A stretch of DNA of 64,000 bases from the NCBI GenBank assembly GCA_020638065.1, contig JACKJG010000002.1, positions 186,001-250,000 on the forward strand. The letters are read 5' to 3'. The stretch comes from Hyphomicrobiaceae bacterium. Its GTDB lineage: Bacteria; Pseudomonadota; Alphaproteobacteria; Rhizobiales; Devosiaceae. How positions within the stretch are numbered: position 1 is the stretch's first letter; every line of letters begins with the position of its first letter. Both the position numbers and the translations under genes were made by a program. Positions 17,389 to 26,538 of the stretch are shown one piece after another. Below the pieces are notes generated by a model. The model was not told the DNA's origin and ran no database searches. It was given only the letters and a program-made list of their open reading frames with translations.

Positions 17389-18981
17389 TCAACGGATAAT
17401 TTCGGGACCCATCAGGGCGGTCGGCAATGCGGTCGAGAGCGCCGGCCAGTATGTCACGATGATCAGGAAGAGCATGAGCACGGCGACGAACGGCAACGCG
17501 GCCCTCACAACCTGGGTCAGACTCATGCCGGTAATGCCTGAGGTCACGAAAAGGTTGAGCCCGATTGGTGGTGTGATCATGCCGATTTCCATATTGACCA
17601 CCATGATGATGCCGAGATGGATCGGGTCAACGCCCAGTTCCACCGCGATCGGAAAGACGACCGGCGCAACGATGAGCAGCAATCCGGACGGTTCCATGAA
17701 CTGACCGCCAATCAGAAGCAGCACGTTGACCGCAATCAGGAAGGTGAACCAGTTAAAGCCGGCGCCTACCATCCATTCGGTCACCGTTTGCGGAATGCGC
17801 TCCGAAGTCAAAACGTGAGCGAACAGCAAGGCGTTGACGATGATGAACATGAGCATGACCGTCGTTTTTGAACTGTCGAGCAGAACCTTGCGCGTATCGG
17901 CGTGAAAAAGTGCGGGAAAGAATTTGCGCGCGATCAGCCAGAGGTTGTTACCCCAAATCGGCAGTCCGTTGACGAACGCGAACGGCGACTGACGATGACG
18001 CAGTACCGGATAAAGGAACAACATCAGAAGTCCAAGCGCCGCAGAAAGGATCAGGCGTGTCTGGTTATCGAGGAACGAGAGAAAGAAAAAGCTGATGATT
18101 TGCCAGATCAGGAACAGGGCGACGCCGTAAACGCCAGCCTTGAACCCGGCGATCTGGCTTTTTGACGCGTCGGCGGGAATCCAGGTGATCTCCTTGAGCG
18201 GACCCATGTCGCGATAGACGAACAGGGCCACGAGCGCCGCATAGACCGCCGCGACGGCTGCCGCCTCGGTCGGCGTGAAGGCGCCACCATAGATGCCGCC
18301 GATGATGATGAAGATCAGGAACAGGCCCCAGCCGGCTTCCTTGCCGGTTTCGACGATTTCGATGAAGCCTTTCCATTCCTCGCGCGGCAGGCCCCGCACC
18401 CGCGCAACAATGTAGATGGCCACCATCAGCATCGCACCTGCAAACAGGCCGGGCAAAATGCCGGCGAGGAACATGCGGCCGACACTGACATCGGTGGCGG
18501 CGGCATAAACGACCATAACGATGGAAGGCGGAATGAGAATGCCGAGGGTTCCGGCATTGGCGATAACGCCAGCGGCAAAATCGCGCGAATAGCCGACCTG
18601 GCGCATGCCGGCGATGGCGATGGTGCCGATCGCGACCACGGTTGCGGGCGATGAACCTGACAAGGCCGCGAAGAGCATGCAGGCCAAAACCGAGGCCATG
18701 GCCAGCCCGCCGGAAAAATGACCTACCGACGCAATGGCGACGCGCACGATGCGGCGAGCTACGCCACCGGTCGCCATGAAGGTCGAGGCCAGAATGAAGA
18801 AGGGAATGGCCAGAAGCGTGTAGTTCTGGCTGGCGGTAAAAAGCTGCAACGCCACCGAGGAGAGGGAATCGGTGGAAAAGAACGCGATGATGATGACGCT
18901 CGACAGGCCAAGCGCCACGGCAATCGGGACGCCGGTGAACAGCAGGAACAAAACGAGGATGAAGAGAATGATCGATTCCAT
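17389..18981 (-). CDS. dctM: TRAP transporter large permease DctM, extended form
   Basis: 530 residues, about 100 longer than the usual 425-440. The N-terminal half (ATVVAIGTIAIAGMRQVGY, GTLGILIPPSIVMVVYAAAT) and C-terminal half (GGQFMEPSGLLLIVAPVVFP, GMITPPIGLNLFVTSGI) are canonical. Between them, about residues 262-375, lies an insertion with two or three extra hydrophobic helices (GVALFLIWQIISFFFLSFL). It moves an organic acid with Na+ using DctP and DctQ. It is 9 bp after DctQ; 121 bp then separate it from the hydrolase gene. Confidence 0.9.
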   Translation of the reverse strand: MESIILFILVLFLLFTGVPIAVALGLSSVIIIAFFSTDSLSSVALQLFTASQNYTLLAIPFFILASTFMATGGVARRIVRVAIASVGHFSGGLAMASVLACMLFAALSGSSPATVVAIGTIAIAGMRQVGYSRDFAAGVIANAGTLGILIPPSIVMVVYAAATDVSVGRMFLAGILPGLFAGAMLMVAIYIVARVRGLPREEWKGFIEIVETGKEAGWGLFLIFIIIGGIYGGAFTPTEAAAVAAVYAALVALFVYRDMGPLKEITWIPADASKSQIAGFKAGVYGVALFLIWQIISFFFLSFLDNQTRLILSAALGLLMLFLYPVLRHRQSPFAFVNGLPIWGNNLWLIARKFFPALFHADTRKVLLDSSKTTVMLMFIIVNALLFAHVLTSERIPQTVTEWMVGAGFNWFTFLIAVNVLLLIGGQFMEPSGLLLIVAPVVFPIAVELGVDPIHLGIIMVVNMEIGMITPPIGLNLFVTSGITGMSLTQVVRAALPFVAVLMLFLIIVTYWPALSTALPTALMGPEIIR

Positions 18982-18990
18982 CGTCCGCCC

Positions 18991-19683
18991 CTATTCCTTC
19001 AACGCGTCTTTGTTTTCAGCCACAAGGTCCTCCGCCTCGTGGCTGGCGATGATGAGTTCGCGTTTGCCGGTCGCGATCTGCACCAGAGCCTGAAGGCTGC
19101 GATAGGTGAAGAGTCCGAGCCCGATCGGCAGCACGATGTAGGCGATCCAGCGATGGACCCGGTTTGATCTCAGGCCAAAGGCTTCGGCCATCCAGTCGGG
19201 ATAGCTGAGTTCGTCGAGACCGATGCCAATCTTGTAGATCTTGCTCCAGTAGTCGATCGCCCCGCCCCGGGCATTGGCACCGAATATCTGCAGCCAATCG
19301 GAAAAGAGCAAAACCACGCCGTAGAACACGCAGACAAGGGCGCCGAAAATCGCCAAACCCCTGAAAATCGGTTGCGGGAAGGCGCGGACAAAGGCATCGA
19401 CGCCGAGATGGGCGTTGATCTTGAGGGCGTAGGACGCACCGAACAGGATCAGCCAGGCGAACATGATGCGGGTGAATTCAAGCGCGCCGGTCCAGCCGCT
19501 CGAAAAGCCGTAGCGCATGACCACCTGGGAAAAGGACACGAGCGTGATCGTGACCAAAAGCAGGGCAACAATCGTTTCCTCGAGATGCCCGATGAAGCGG
19601 GGCCAGAGGCGATCGAGGGCAAAGTAGACTAGGACAAAGCCAATCAGTCCCCAAACCGGCCATGCGGTGAACAATTGCCCCAT
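18991..19683 (-). CDS. dctQ: TRAP transporter small permease DctQ
   Basis: 230 residues from ATG 19683 behind GGGGGAGA. Four transmembrane helices with the DctQ pattern (EETIVALLLVTITLVSFSQV, GWTGALEFTRIMFAWLILFG, HLGVDAFVRAFP). At 230 residues it is longer than a typical 160-180-residue DctQ, having an extended loop (residues about 135-180) before the last helix. The extension matches the enlarged DctM, suggesting a subfamily where both membrane subunits have grown. Confidence 0.88.
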   Translation of the reverse strand: MGQLFTAWPVWGLIGFVLVYFALDRLWPRFIGHLEETIVALLLVTITLVSFSQVVMRYGFSSGWTGALEFTRIMFAWLILFGASYALKINAHLGVDAFVRAFPQPIFRGLAIFGALVCVFYGVVLLFSDWLQIFGANARGGAIDYWSKIYKIGIGLDELSYPDWMAEAFGLRSNRVHRWIAYIVLPIGLGLFTYRSLQALVQIATGKRELIIASHEAEDLVAENKDALKE

Positions 19684-19705
19684 CTCTGTCTCCCCCTGAC
19701 AGCGA

Positions 19706-19725
19706 GAGCCGCCCGTGGGCGGCTC
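19706..19725 (-). other. Hairpin between dctP and dctQ
   Basis: GAGCCGCCC (19706-19714) and GGGCGGCTC (19717-19725) form a perfect 9-bp stem separated by 2 nt (effective tetraloop CGTG), 22 bp after the dctP stop. No U-run follows. Such hairpins behind a first-gene binding protein usually protect its mRNA so that it outnumbers the membrane subunits. Confidence 0.6.
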
Positions 19726-19747
19726 CCGAAAACCGGAACCGGTTCGA

Positions 19748-20746
19748 TTACATATTGGCAGCCATGGCCGCGTCAATTAGATCCTGACCGATATCGCCTT
19801 TGAACTTGTCCCAAACGGGCGACATGGCGTCGACCCATTGCTGACGCTGTTCGGGGGTGAGTTCGCGGATCACGCCGCCGGCGTCGAGAACGTTCTGGCG
19901 GTTGCCGGCTTCGATGCTGGCCACGTTGGCATTGGCGGTCGCGGTGACCTCATCGACGATCTGCAGGAACTGGTCACGAACGTCCGGATCAAGGCTTGCC
20001 AGCCATTCCTGCGAAGTGACGAGCAGATAAGCGAGAAGCTGGTGATTGGTTTCGGTGATGCCGTCCTGCACCTCGAAGAACTTCTTGGTGTAGATGTTCG
20101 ACCAGGTGTTTTCCTGACCATCGACAACCTTGGTCTGGAGTGCGCCATAGACCTCGGCGAAGGCAAGACCTTGGGCGGAACCGCCAATCGCTTCGATCAT
20201 GGCCACAGCCACGTCGGAAATCTGAACGCGGAACTTGAGACCGGCGGCGTCTGACGGCACCAGAAGCGGCTTGTTGGCCGAAAACTGCTTGAGGCCCGAC
20301 GACCAGTAGCCAAGGCCGGTGAAACCGACATCATCCATGACGTGCAGCAATTCACGCCCCTTGTCGGAGGTGGTGAAACGCTCGACCGCGTCCAGGTCCT
20401 TGAACAGGAAGGGCAGGTCGAACAGGCGGTATTTCAGGGTGTAGGCCTCGAACTTCGACAGGGACGGCGCGGCGAGCTGCACGTCACCGAGCAGCAAGGC
20501 CTCCATCACCTTGTCATCGTCATAAAGCGTGGAATTCGGATAGACTTCCATGCAGGCTTTGCCGTCCATCTCGTTGTTGACGCGTTCGGCCAGCAAAGTC
20601 GCGGCATCGCCCTTGGGGTGCCCCGTCGCGGCAACCACATGGCTGAACTTGATGACGGTCTCGCCCGGATCACACTGGGCCAGCGCGGCGGACGCGGACA
20701 CGAGAATAGCCCCGGCCGCAAGGCCGAGCAGTTTAAGGGTCTTCAT
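19748..20746 (-). CDS. dctP: TRAP transporter substrate-binding protein DctP
   Basis: 332 residues from ATG 20746, GGGAGAAA upstream. Signal peptide MKTLKLLGLAAGAILVSASAA...LAQ. The mature chain shows the DctP fold: IKFSHVVAATGHPKGDAATL, LLGDVQLAAPSLSKFEAY, the conserved GLKFRVQISDVAVAMIEAIG region with the ligand arginine, and YGALQTKVVDGQENTWSNIY. The ligand is likely a carboxylate or sugar acid. First gene of dctPQM-FAH. Confidence 0.92.
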   Translation of the reverse strand: MKTLKLLGLAAGAILVSASAALAQCDPGETVIKFSHVVAATGHPKGDAATLLAERVNNEMDGKACMEVYPNSTLYDDDKVMEALLLGDVQLAAPSLSKFEAYTLKYRLFDLPFLFKDLDAVERFTTSDKGRELLHVMDDVGFTGLGYWSSGLKQFSANKPLLVPSDAAGLKFRVQISDVAVAMIEAIGGSAQGLAFAEVYGALQTKVVDGQENTWSNIYTKKFFEVQDGITETNHQLLAYLLVTSQEWLASLDPDVRDQFLQIVDEVTATANANVASIEAGNRQNVLDAGGVIRELTPEQRQQWVDAMSPVWDKFKGDIGQDLIDAAMAANM

Positions 20747-21045
20747 TGTGCATTTCTCCCTGATGCAACCAACAAAATGCGGGCACGAGTCCAGCAAAAG
20801 ACGTATTCTCTGAAACGTCAATACGCCGCTTCCATTCTTGCGGCGTCGGCCGGGCCTGTGTCCGTTCGGGGGTGGAATTGATCAGGTCAGACCCACGAGC
20901 GCTTTGACTCAGGTCAGTCCGTGCGACGGACAATTCAGGCGTGTTTCAATTCGCGCTCGGTTTTTTTGCAGGAATTGCAGGGGCGCACTGGAAATTGTCG
21001 CAATTGGGTGCTGGAATTTGGCTGCCAGCACATTGGGAGGACGGA
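20747..21045. promoter_or_regulatory. Divergent control region, TRAP operon / macroglobulin
   Basis: 299 bp without a supported gene. TCAGGTCAG occurs twice as a direct repeat (20882-20890 and 20909-20917, 27 bp apart), and the first copy overlaps the 9-bp dyad GGTCAGACC (20885-20893), which has the odd-centred form of FCD-type GntR operators. A frame open from GTG 20941 would extend the macroglobulin by 35 residues, but the signal peptide and GGGAGGACGG ribosome site support ATG 21046. Confidence 0.4.
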
Positions 21046-24000
21046 ATGCGCAGGTTATCCGGTTTGGCCGTGGGGCTGTTTGCGGCCCTGTTTCTTGGTT
21101 TCGCGATCGGCACCGCAGGGGCGGCGGAACGAACGATCAACAGTCTGCCGCAATCCGACCTGCCCGGGTTCGACTACCAGATTCTGAAAGATATCAGTCT
21201 CAAGCAGTGCCAACAGGCCTGCATATCGGACCGCGCTTGCAGGGCCTTCACGTTCAACGAGAAATCCGACTGGTGCTTCCTTAAAGGGGCTGCCGCTGAG
21301 CCGATTTCCTTTCCCGACGCCACGTCCGGCATCATCGCGCAAACGCCTACCTACGAAGACATCGCGCTGACGCGCCAAACAGAACTGGATTTCCCGGCCA
21401 TGGGGCTGATCCAGTCGGCACGGGAGATGGCAGCAGGGCTTTCCGCGACCGATCCGCACCCCAAGGGTCTGACCTATATCGATCTCGTGACGGAAGCCGA
21501 TGCGGCGCTTGCCGCCGGGAATGCCGCGAATGCCCGCGTTCTCTATCGGCAAGCACTTGGGGTCATGGACAACGACCTCAATGTCTGGCTGAGGCTGACC
21601 GGCGCCACCCAGACTCTGTTTGATCTCAGCCTCAAGTCGAGCCGCTCGGGCGACTATTCGCTGGCGACGGAAGTGACCTATGAGGCGATCAACGCCTATC
21701 TGCGCTCCGAAGGCACGGCTGAACGGGCTGCCACGCTTGCGGCGCTGGCGCGCGGGCTCGAAGACCGGCAAATGTGGCACGAAGCCATCGTGACCTACCG
21801 GCAGAGCCTGTCGCTTGTCGATGACGGTCCGCTGCAGGCCCGGCTCGAGAAAGTGATTGCCGAACACGGATTCCGTATCGTCTCGCACGAAGTCGATGCA
21901 GAGGCGGCACAGCCGCGCATCTGTGCGGTGTTCTCGGAAAGCCTTCCGTCCGGCGACACCGACCTATCCAGTTACGTCACGATCGCCGGCAATTCGCGGC
22001 TCGCCATCGAAACCGAAGACGACCAGATCTGCGTCGAAGGGGTGTCGCATGGCGAACGCTATGAGATCACCTTGCGCACCGGATTGCCATCGGCAAGCGG
22101 CGAAAAGCTGCGCAATGACGTCAATCTCAGCGTCTTCGTGCCGGACCGCTCGCCCTTTGTCGGCTTTGCCAATGATGCCTATGTGATGCCGGCGGGGCTT
22201 GGTGGTGGTTTGCCGATCAGCTCGGTCAATGCCGACACCGCCGATGTGGCCATCTACCGGATCGGCGATCGTTCAATCGCGACCGCCGTGCGCGACGGAC
22301 TTTTCCAGAGCAATCTGTCGGAGTATTCAGCTGAAGACATTGCTTATGAGAGTGGTGAGAAGATCTTCGAGGGACAGGTCGATCTGGCCTCGGCACCGCT
22401 CAATCAGATGGTGGTCACCGCCATTCCGGTTGCCGATGTTCTGACCGACATCGCACCGGGCGCCTATGTGATCACGGCCAAGGTCACCGGATCGCAACAG
22501 GCTTATTGGCGCGATACGGCCACGCAATGGTTCATCGTGACCGATCTCGGCCTGAGTGAAGTTGCGGGAAATGACGGAGTGCACGCCTTTGTCAGATCGC
22601 TGACGAGCACCGCGCCGATTGCTGGCGCACATGTGAAACTCGTCGCGGTCAACAATGAGGTTCTGGGCGAGGGCGTGACCGATGAAGCCGGCCGTGTGGA
22701 TTTCGCACCGGGTCTCTCGCGCGGCACGGGCGGGTCCGCGCCGCAATTGCTGGCCGTGGAAACCGACGACGGCGATTATGCCTTTCTTGATGTGAACAGG
22801 CCGGCTTTCGATCTGACCGATCGCGGCGTGGCCGGACGCGCGGCGCCCGGTCCGCTCGATCTCTTTGCAACAAGCGAGCGCGGGGTCTACCGGCCTGGCG
22901 AAACCGTCTATCTCACCGCGCTTTTGCGCGACAGTCGTGCCGAGGCGATGGATGGGTTGGCGCTCACAATGAAGGTCATCCGGCCCGACGGCGTTCTCTC
23001 GAGCGAAAAGGTGTTGAGCGACAAAGGTGCGGGCAGCTATTTCGATGCGCTGTTCCTGCGCAGCGATGAGATGACCGGAGCCTGGAGCGTGCGCTTTTAC
23101 GCAGACCCAAAGGCTGATGCGCTGGCGGACGTGACGTTCCTTGTCGAAGATTTCGAGCCCGAACGACTGGCCTTCGACATCAGCGCGCCTGAAGGTCCTG
23201 TCGATCCGGATCAGACGTTTGCGGTCAATGTCGACGCGAAATACCTCTATGGCGCCACGGCGCCTGATCTCGACATCGAGGCGGATGTGATTTTGCGGCC
23301 ACGATCGACGCTTGCCGACTATCCCGGCTACACGTTCGGGCGCGAGGATGACACGATCCGGACCGATCAGGAGCCGCTCGGCATTGTCGGGACGACGGAC
23401 GGAAGCGGGCATGCCGTCGCCGAAATCTCGCTGCCGCAACCGCAACCGACGACCATGCTACTCGATGCCGATGTGATCCTCAGGCTCATCGACAGCAACG
23501 GACGCCCGGTCGAGCGCAGTCTGACGCGGCCGGTACTCAGTTCAGGTGACCGGATCGGCATCAAGGCGGATTTCCGTGGCAGCGATCTTGGCGAAGGCGC
23601 GGAAGCCGGGTTCGACGTGATCACGGTTGCGCCGGACGGAACGCTGGCGGGCAAAGCCGGACTGACATGGACCCTGTCGCGCATCACCACGCAATATCAA
23701 TGGTATCGCGACGGCGGCGCATGGAAATGGGAGGCGATCACCAATTCGCGTGAAGTCGCCAACGGGACCTTTGACACGAATTCGGATGGACCCTCGCACA
23801 TCAGCGCGCCGGTCAATTGGGGCCGGTATCTGGTCGAAATCCACAGTTCCGGGGCAGACCCGACCTCTTCGAGCTTCCAATTCTATGCGGGCTATTATTA
23901 TGCTGATGCCGGTTCGGACACGCCGGACACGCTGCAGGTGGCACTCGACAAACAGGTCTACAAGATCGGCGATGTCGCTACTCTCAAGCTCGAACCGCAA

Positions 24001-26538
24001 TTTGCGGGAACGGCTCTGGTGATGGTGGTCGATGACCGCATCATCGATCTGCGTGCCGTCGACGTGCCCGCCGAAGGCACGAGCATTGAACTGCCGGTGA
24101 CCGAGGACTGGGGTCCGGGCGCCTATGTGACGGCGATGCTCTACCGGCCCGCGGACGCGGCCGAGAAGCGCATGCCTTCCCGCGCCGTCGGGCTTGAATT
24201 CGCCGATGTCGATCCCGGCGAGCGGCTGCTCGATGTCGGACTCGATGTGCCCAAGGAAGCAGAGCCACGGCAAAGCTTTACGGCGACGGTCAATCTGGGC
24301 GATGCGGTCGCGGGACAAGAGGCCTATGTCGCGGTCACTGCGGTCGATCTCGGGATTCTCAACCTGACAGGATTCCAGACGCCCGATCCGGACGGCTATT
24401 TCTTCGGCCAGCGCCAGCTCGGCGTCGAGTTGCGCGACCTTTACGGGCAGTTGATTGATCCGACACAGGGTCTACCCGGCGCGATCCGCTCGGGTGGCGA
24501 TGGCGGACCGGTGCGGCACGGTACACCGCCGCCCACGTCGGTTCTGGTGGCGCTGCATTCGGGCATCGTCAAGGTCGACGAGAATGGCGTCGCCAAAGTC
24601 GAATTCGATATGCCGGACTTCAACGGCACGGTGCGGGTCATGGCCATGGCATGGACCGACAAGGCCGTCGGGCATGCAGCCAAGGACGTGGTCGTGCACG
24701 ACCCCGTCGTCGTGACCCTCAGCCCGCCGCGCTTCCTCCGGGTTGGCGATCAATCCCGGCTCCTGGTCGAAGTCGCCAATATCAGCGGTCCGGAAGGCTC
24801 CTACCGCGTGGAATTGAAGACCGCGAGCGGTCTTAAGAGCGACATGGGCGAAGAAGAGCTAAACCTTGCAGCGGGCGGACGGGCCTCCATCAGTTTCGGA
24901 CTTATGGGTACCGCGATCGGCGATCACGAATTGCGTCTGCTCGTGACCGACCCTGACGGCAATGCGCTGGTCAAGAACCTGACGCTCGGGGTCCGGGCCA
25001 ACAGTGTGGTGACCAGCGCCAACACCACCTTGCCGCTGGGTGCGGGCGAAAGCCTGACCCTCGATCAGAGCCGGTTGAATGAATACCTGCCCGAGACGGC
25101 GCAACTGACACTGGCCGTCGGGCCGCTGGCGCGGCTCAACGTGCCCGAACTGTTGTTGCAGCTCGACCGCTATCCCTATGGTTGTGCCGAACAGGTCACC
25201 AGCCGCGCCTTGCCGCTTCTCTATCTCAACGAGGTGGCGAACATGGTCGGGCTGGGCGACGACAAGGCGCTGGCGGAACGCATCGACAATGCCATTGCCG
25301 ATCTTTTGACCAAACAGACCTCCAATGGCTCATTCGGGGTCTGGGGTCCGTGGAGCTATTCGGACTTCTGGCTCGACGCCTATGTCACCGACTTCCTGTT
25401 GCGAGCCAAGGAGGCCGGTTACGAGGTTCCGGAACTCGCACTTGAGCGGGCACTCGACAATCTGTCGAACCAATTGTCCTACGCCTCAGATTTCGACAAA
25501 GGCGGCGAGGATGTTGCCTATGCGCTCTACGATCTGGCGCGGGCGGGCCGGGCATCGATCGGCGATCTGCGCTACTATCTCGAAGCGCGGATCGACCAGT
25601 TCGGCTCGCCGCTGGCCAAGGCCCAGCTCGGGGCTGCGCTGGCGCTCTATGGCGAACGGGTCAGGGCAGCAACAGGATTTGCGGCGGCTGTCGCGGATCT
25701 CGGCAAGCCGGACGATGACCTTGGCTACCGGAGCGATTATGGCAGCCGGTTGCGCGATCTGGCCGGTGTTCTGGCTCTGGTGGCCGAGTTCAAACCCTCG
25801 GGCATCGACACCGCCAACCTGACCAAGCGGCTTGCAACGCTGCGTGATCTTGCCGGCTACACCTCGACCCAGGAAGATGCCTGGTCGCTTCTGGCGGCAG
25901 CCTCTTTGGGCGAGAATGCTGCCAGCGGCGATGTCAGCATCAATGGACAGCCGGTGAGCGGTCCGGCTTACAGGCGGTTCCTGGTGTCTGATCTGGGTGA
26001 CGGGCTGGTGACGATCACCAATAATTCAAACCAGCCAACAGAAGTAACGCTGACGACGAGCGGCATTCCGACCGTGCCGCCGCCCGCTGAGAATCACGGA
26101 TTCGTTCTCAATCGTGCCTATTATCAGCTCGACGGCACGCCGATCGAAAATCTCGATGCGGTGACGCAGAACGATCGCTTCGTGGTGGTTCTGAGCGCCA
26201 ATGCGCGGACGCTGGGTTCGGGGCAATATGTCATCACCGATCCATTGCCGGCCGGATTCGAGATTGAAAACCCTGATCTGTCCGCGAGTAGCGGGGTCGG
26301 CGATCTCAGCTGGCTCAGCGTCAATCGTCCGAGCCACACGGAATCGCGGACCGACCACTTCATGGCCGCGTTCCGCTATTCCTCGGAGGCACAGACGTTC
26401 TCGACGGCCTACCTGGTCCGTGCGGTCACGCCGGGCACCTTCACCCTGCCGGGTGCGGCAGTTGAAGACATGTACCGCCCCGACCTGCGCGCCAATCTCG
26501 GCGCCGGGACCGTGACGATCGCTCCGGCCGGGCGCTAG
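21046..26538 (+). CDS. Bacterial alpha-2-macroglobulin with PAN domain and thioester
   Basis: 1830 residues. Signal peptide (residues 1-26, MRRLSGLAVGLFAALFLGFA) without a lipobox, then a PAN/apple-like domain (about 35-95) with paired cysteines (QCQQACISDRAC...WCF). A helical linker leads into macroglobulin domains and the A2M thioester region. The thioester motif is intact: YPYGCAEQ with Cys at codon 25183 (residue about 1380). The A2M_recep-like segment ends the chain. Likely a periplasmic protease trap, as for E. coli YfhM, which is also encoded beside pbpC. The family member in E. coli is a lipoprotein; this one appears soluble. Confidence 0.9.
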   Translation: MRRLSGLAVGLFAALFLGFAIGTAGAAERTINSLPQSDLPGFDYQILKDISLKQCQQACISDRACRAFTFNEKSDWCFLKGAAAEPISFPDATSGIIAQTPTYEDIALTRQTELDFPAMGLIQSAREMAAGLSATDPHPKGLTYIDLVTEADAALAAGNAANARVLYRQALGVMDNDLNVWLRLTGATQTLFDLSLKSSRSGDYSLATEVTYEAINAYLRSEGTAERAATLAALARGLEDRQMWHEAIVTYRQSLSLVDDGPLQARLEKVIAEHGFRIVSHEVDAEAAQPRICAVFSESLPSGDTDLSSYVTIAGNSRLAIETEDDQICVEGVSHGERYEITLRTGLPSASGEKLRNDVNLSVFVPDRSPFVGFANDAYVMPAGLGGGLPISSVNADTADVAIYRIGDRSIATAVRDGLFQSNLSEYSAEDIAYESGEKIFEGQVDLASAPLNQMVVTAIPVADVLTDIAPGAYVITAKVTGSQQAYWRDTATQWFIVTDLGLSEVAGNDGVHAFVRSLTSTAPIAGAHVKLVAVNNEVLGEGVTDEAGRVDFAPGLSRGTGGSAPQLLAVETDDGDYAFLDVNRPAFDLTDRGVAGRAAPGPLDLFATSERGVYRPGETVYLTALLRDSRAEAMDGLALTMKVIRPDGVLSSEKVLSDKGAGSYFDALFLRSDEMTGAWSVRFYADPKADALADVTFLVEDFEPERLAFDISAPEGPVDPDQTFAVNVDAKYLYGATAPDLDIEADVILRPRSTLADYPGYTFGREDDTIRTDQEPLGIVGTTDGSGHAVAEISLPQPQPTTMLLDADVILRLIDSNGRPVERSLTRPVLSSGDRIGIKADFRGSDLGEGAEAGFDVITVAPDGTLAGKAGLTWTLSRITTQYQWYRDGGAWKWEAITNSREVANGTFDTNSDGPSHISAPVNWGRYLVEIHSSGADPTSSSFQFYAGYYYADAGSDTPDTLQVALDKQVYKIGDVATLKLEPQFAGTALVMVVDDRIIDLRAVDVPAEGTSIELPVTEDWGPGAYVTAMLYRPADAAEKRMPSRAVGLEFADVDPGERLLDVGLDVPKEAEPRQSFTATVNLGDAVAGQEAYVAVTAVDLGILNLTGFQTPDPDGYFFGQRQLGVELRDLYGQLIDPTQGLPGAIRSGGDGGPVRHGTPPPTSVLVALHSGIVKVDENGVAKVEFDMPDFNGTVRVMAMAWTDKAVGHAAKDVVVHDPVVVTLSPPRFLRVGDQSRLLVEVANISGPEGSYRVELKTASGLKSDMGEEELNLAAGGRASISFGLMGTAIGDHELRLLVTDPDGNALVKNLTLGVRANSVVTSANTTLPLGAGESLTLDQSRLNEYLPETAQLTLAVGPLARLNVPELLLQLDRYPYGCAEQVTSRALPLLYLNEVANMVGLGDDKALAERIDNAIADLLTKQTSNGSFGVWGPWSYSDFWLDAYVTDFLLRAKEAGYEVPELALERALDNLSNQLSYASDFDKGGEDVAYALYDLARAGRASIGDLRYYLEARIDQFGSPLAKAQLGAALALYGERVRAATGFAAAVADLGKPDDDLGYRSDYGSRLRDLAGVLALVAEFKPSGIDTANLTKRLATLRDLAGYTSTQEDAWSLLAAASLGENAASGDVSINGQPVSGPAYRRFLVSDLGDGLVTITNNSNQPTEVTLTTSGIPTVPPPAENHGFVLNRAYYQLDGTPIENLDAVTQNDRFVVVLSANARTLGSGQYVITDPLPAGFEIENPDLSASSGVGDLSWLSVNRPSHTESRTDHFMAAFRYSSEAQTFSTAYLVRAVTPGTFTLPGAAVEDMYRPDLRANLGAGTVTIAPAGR

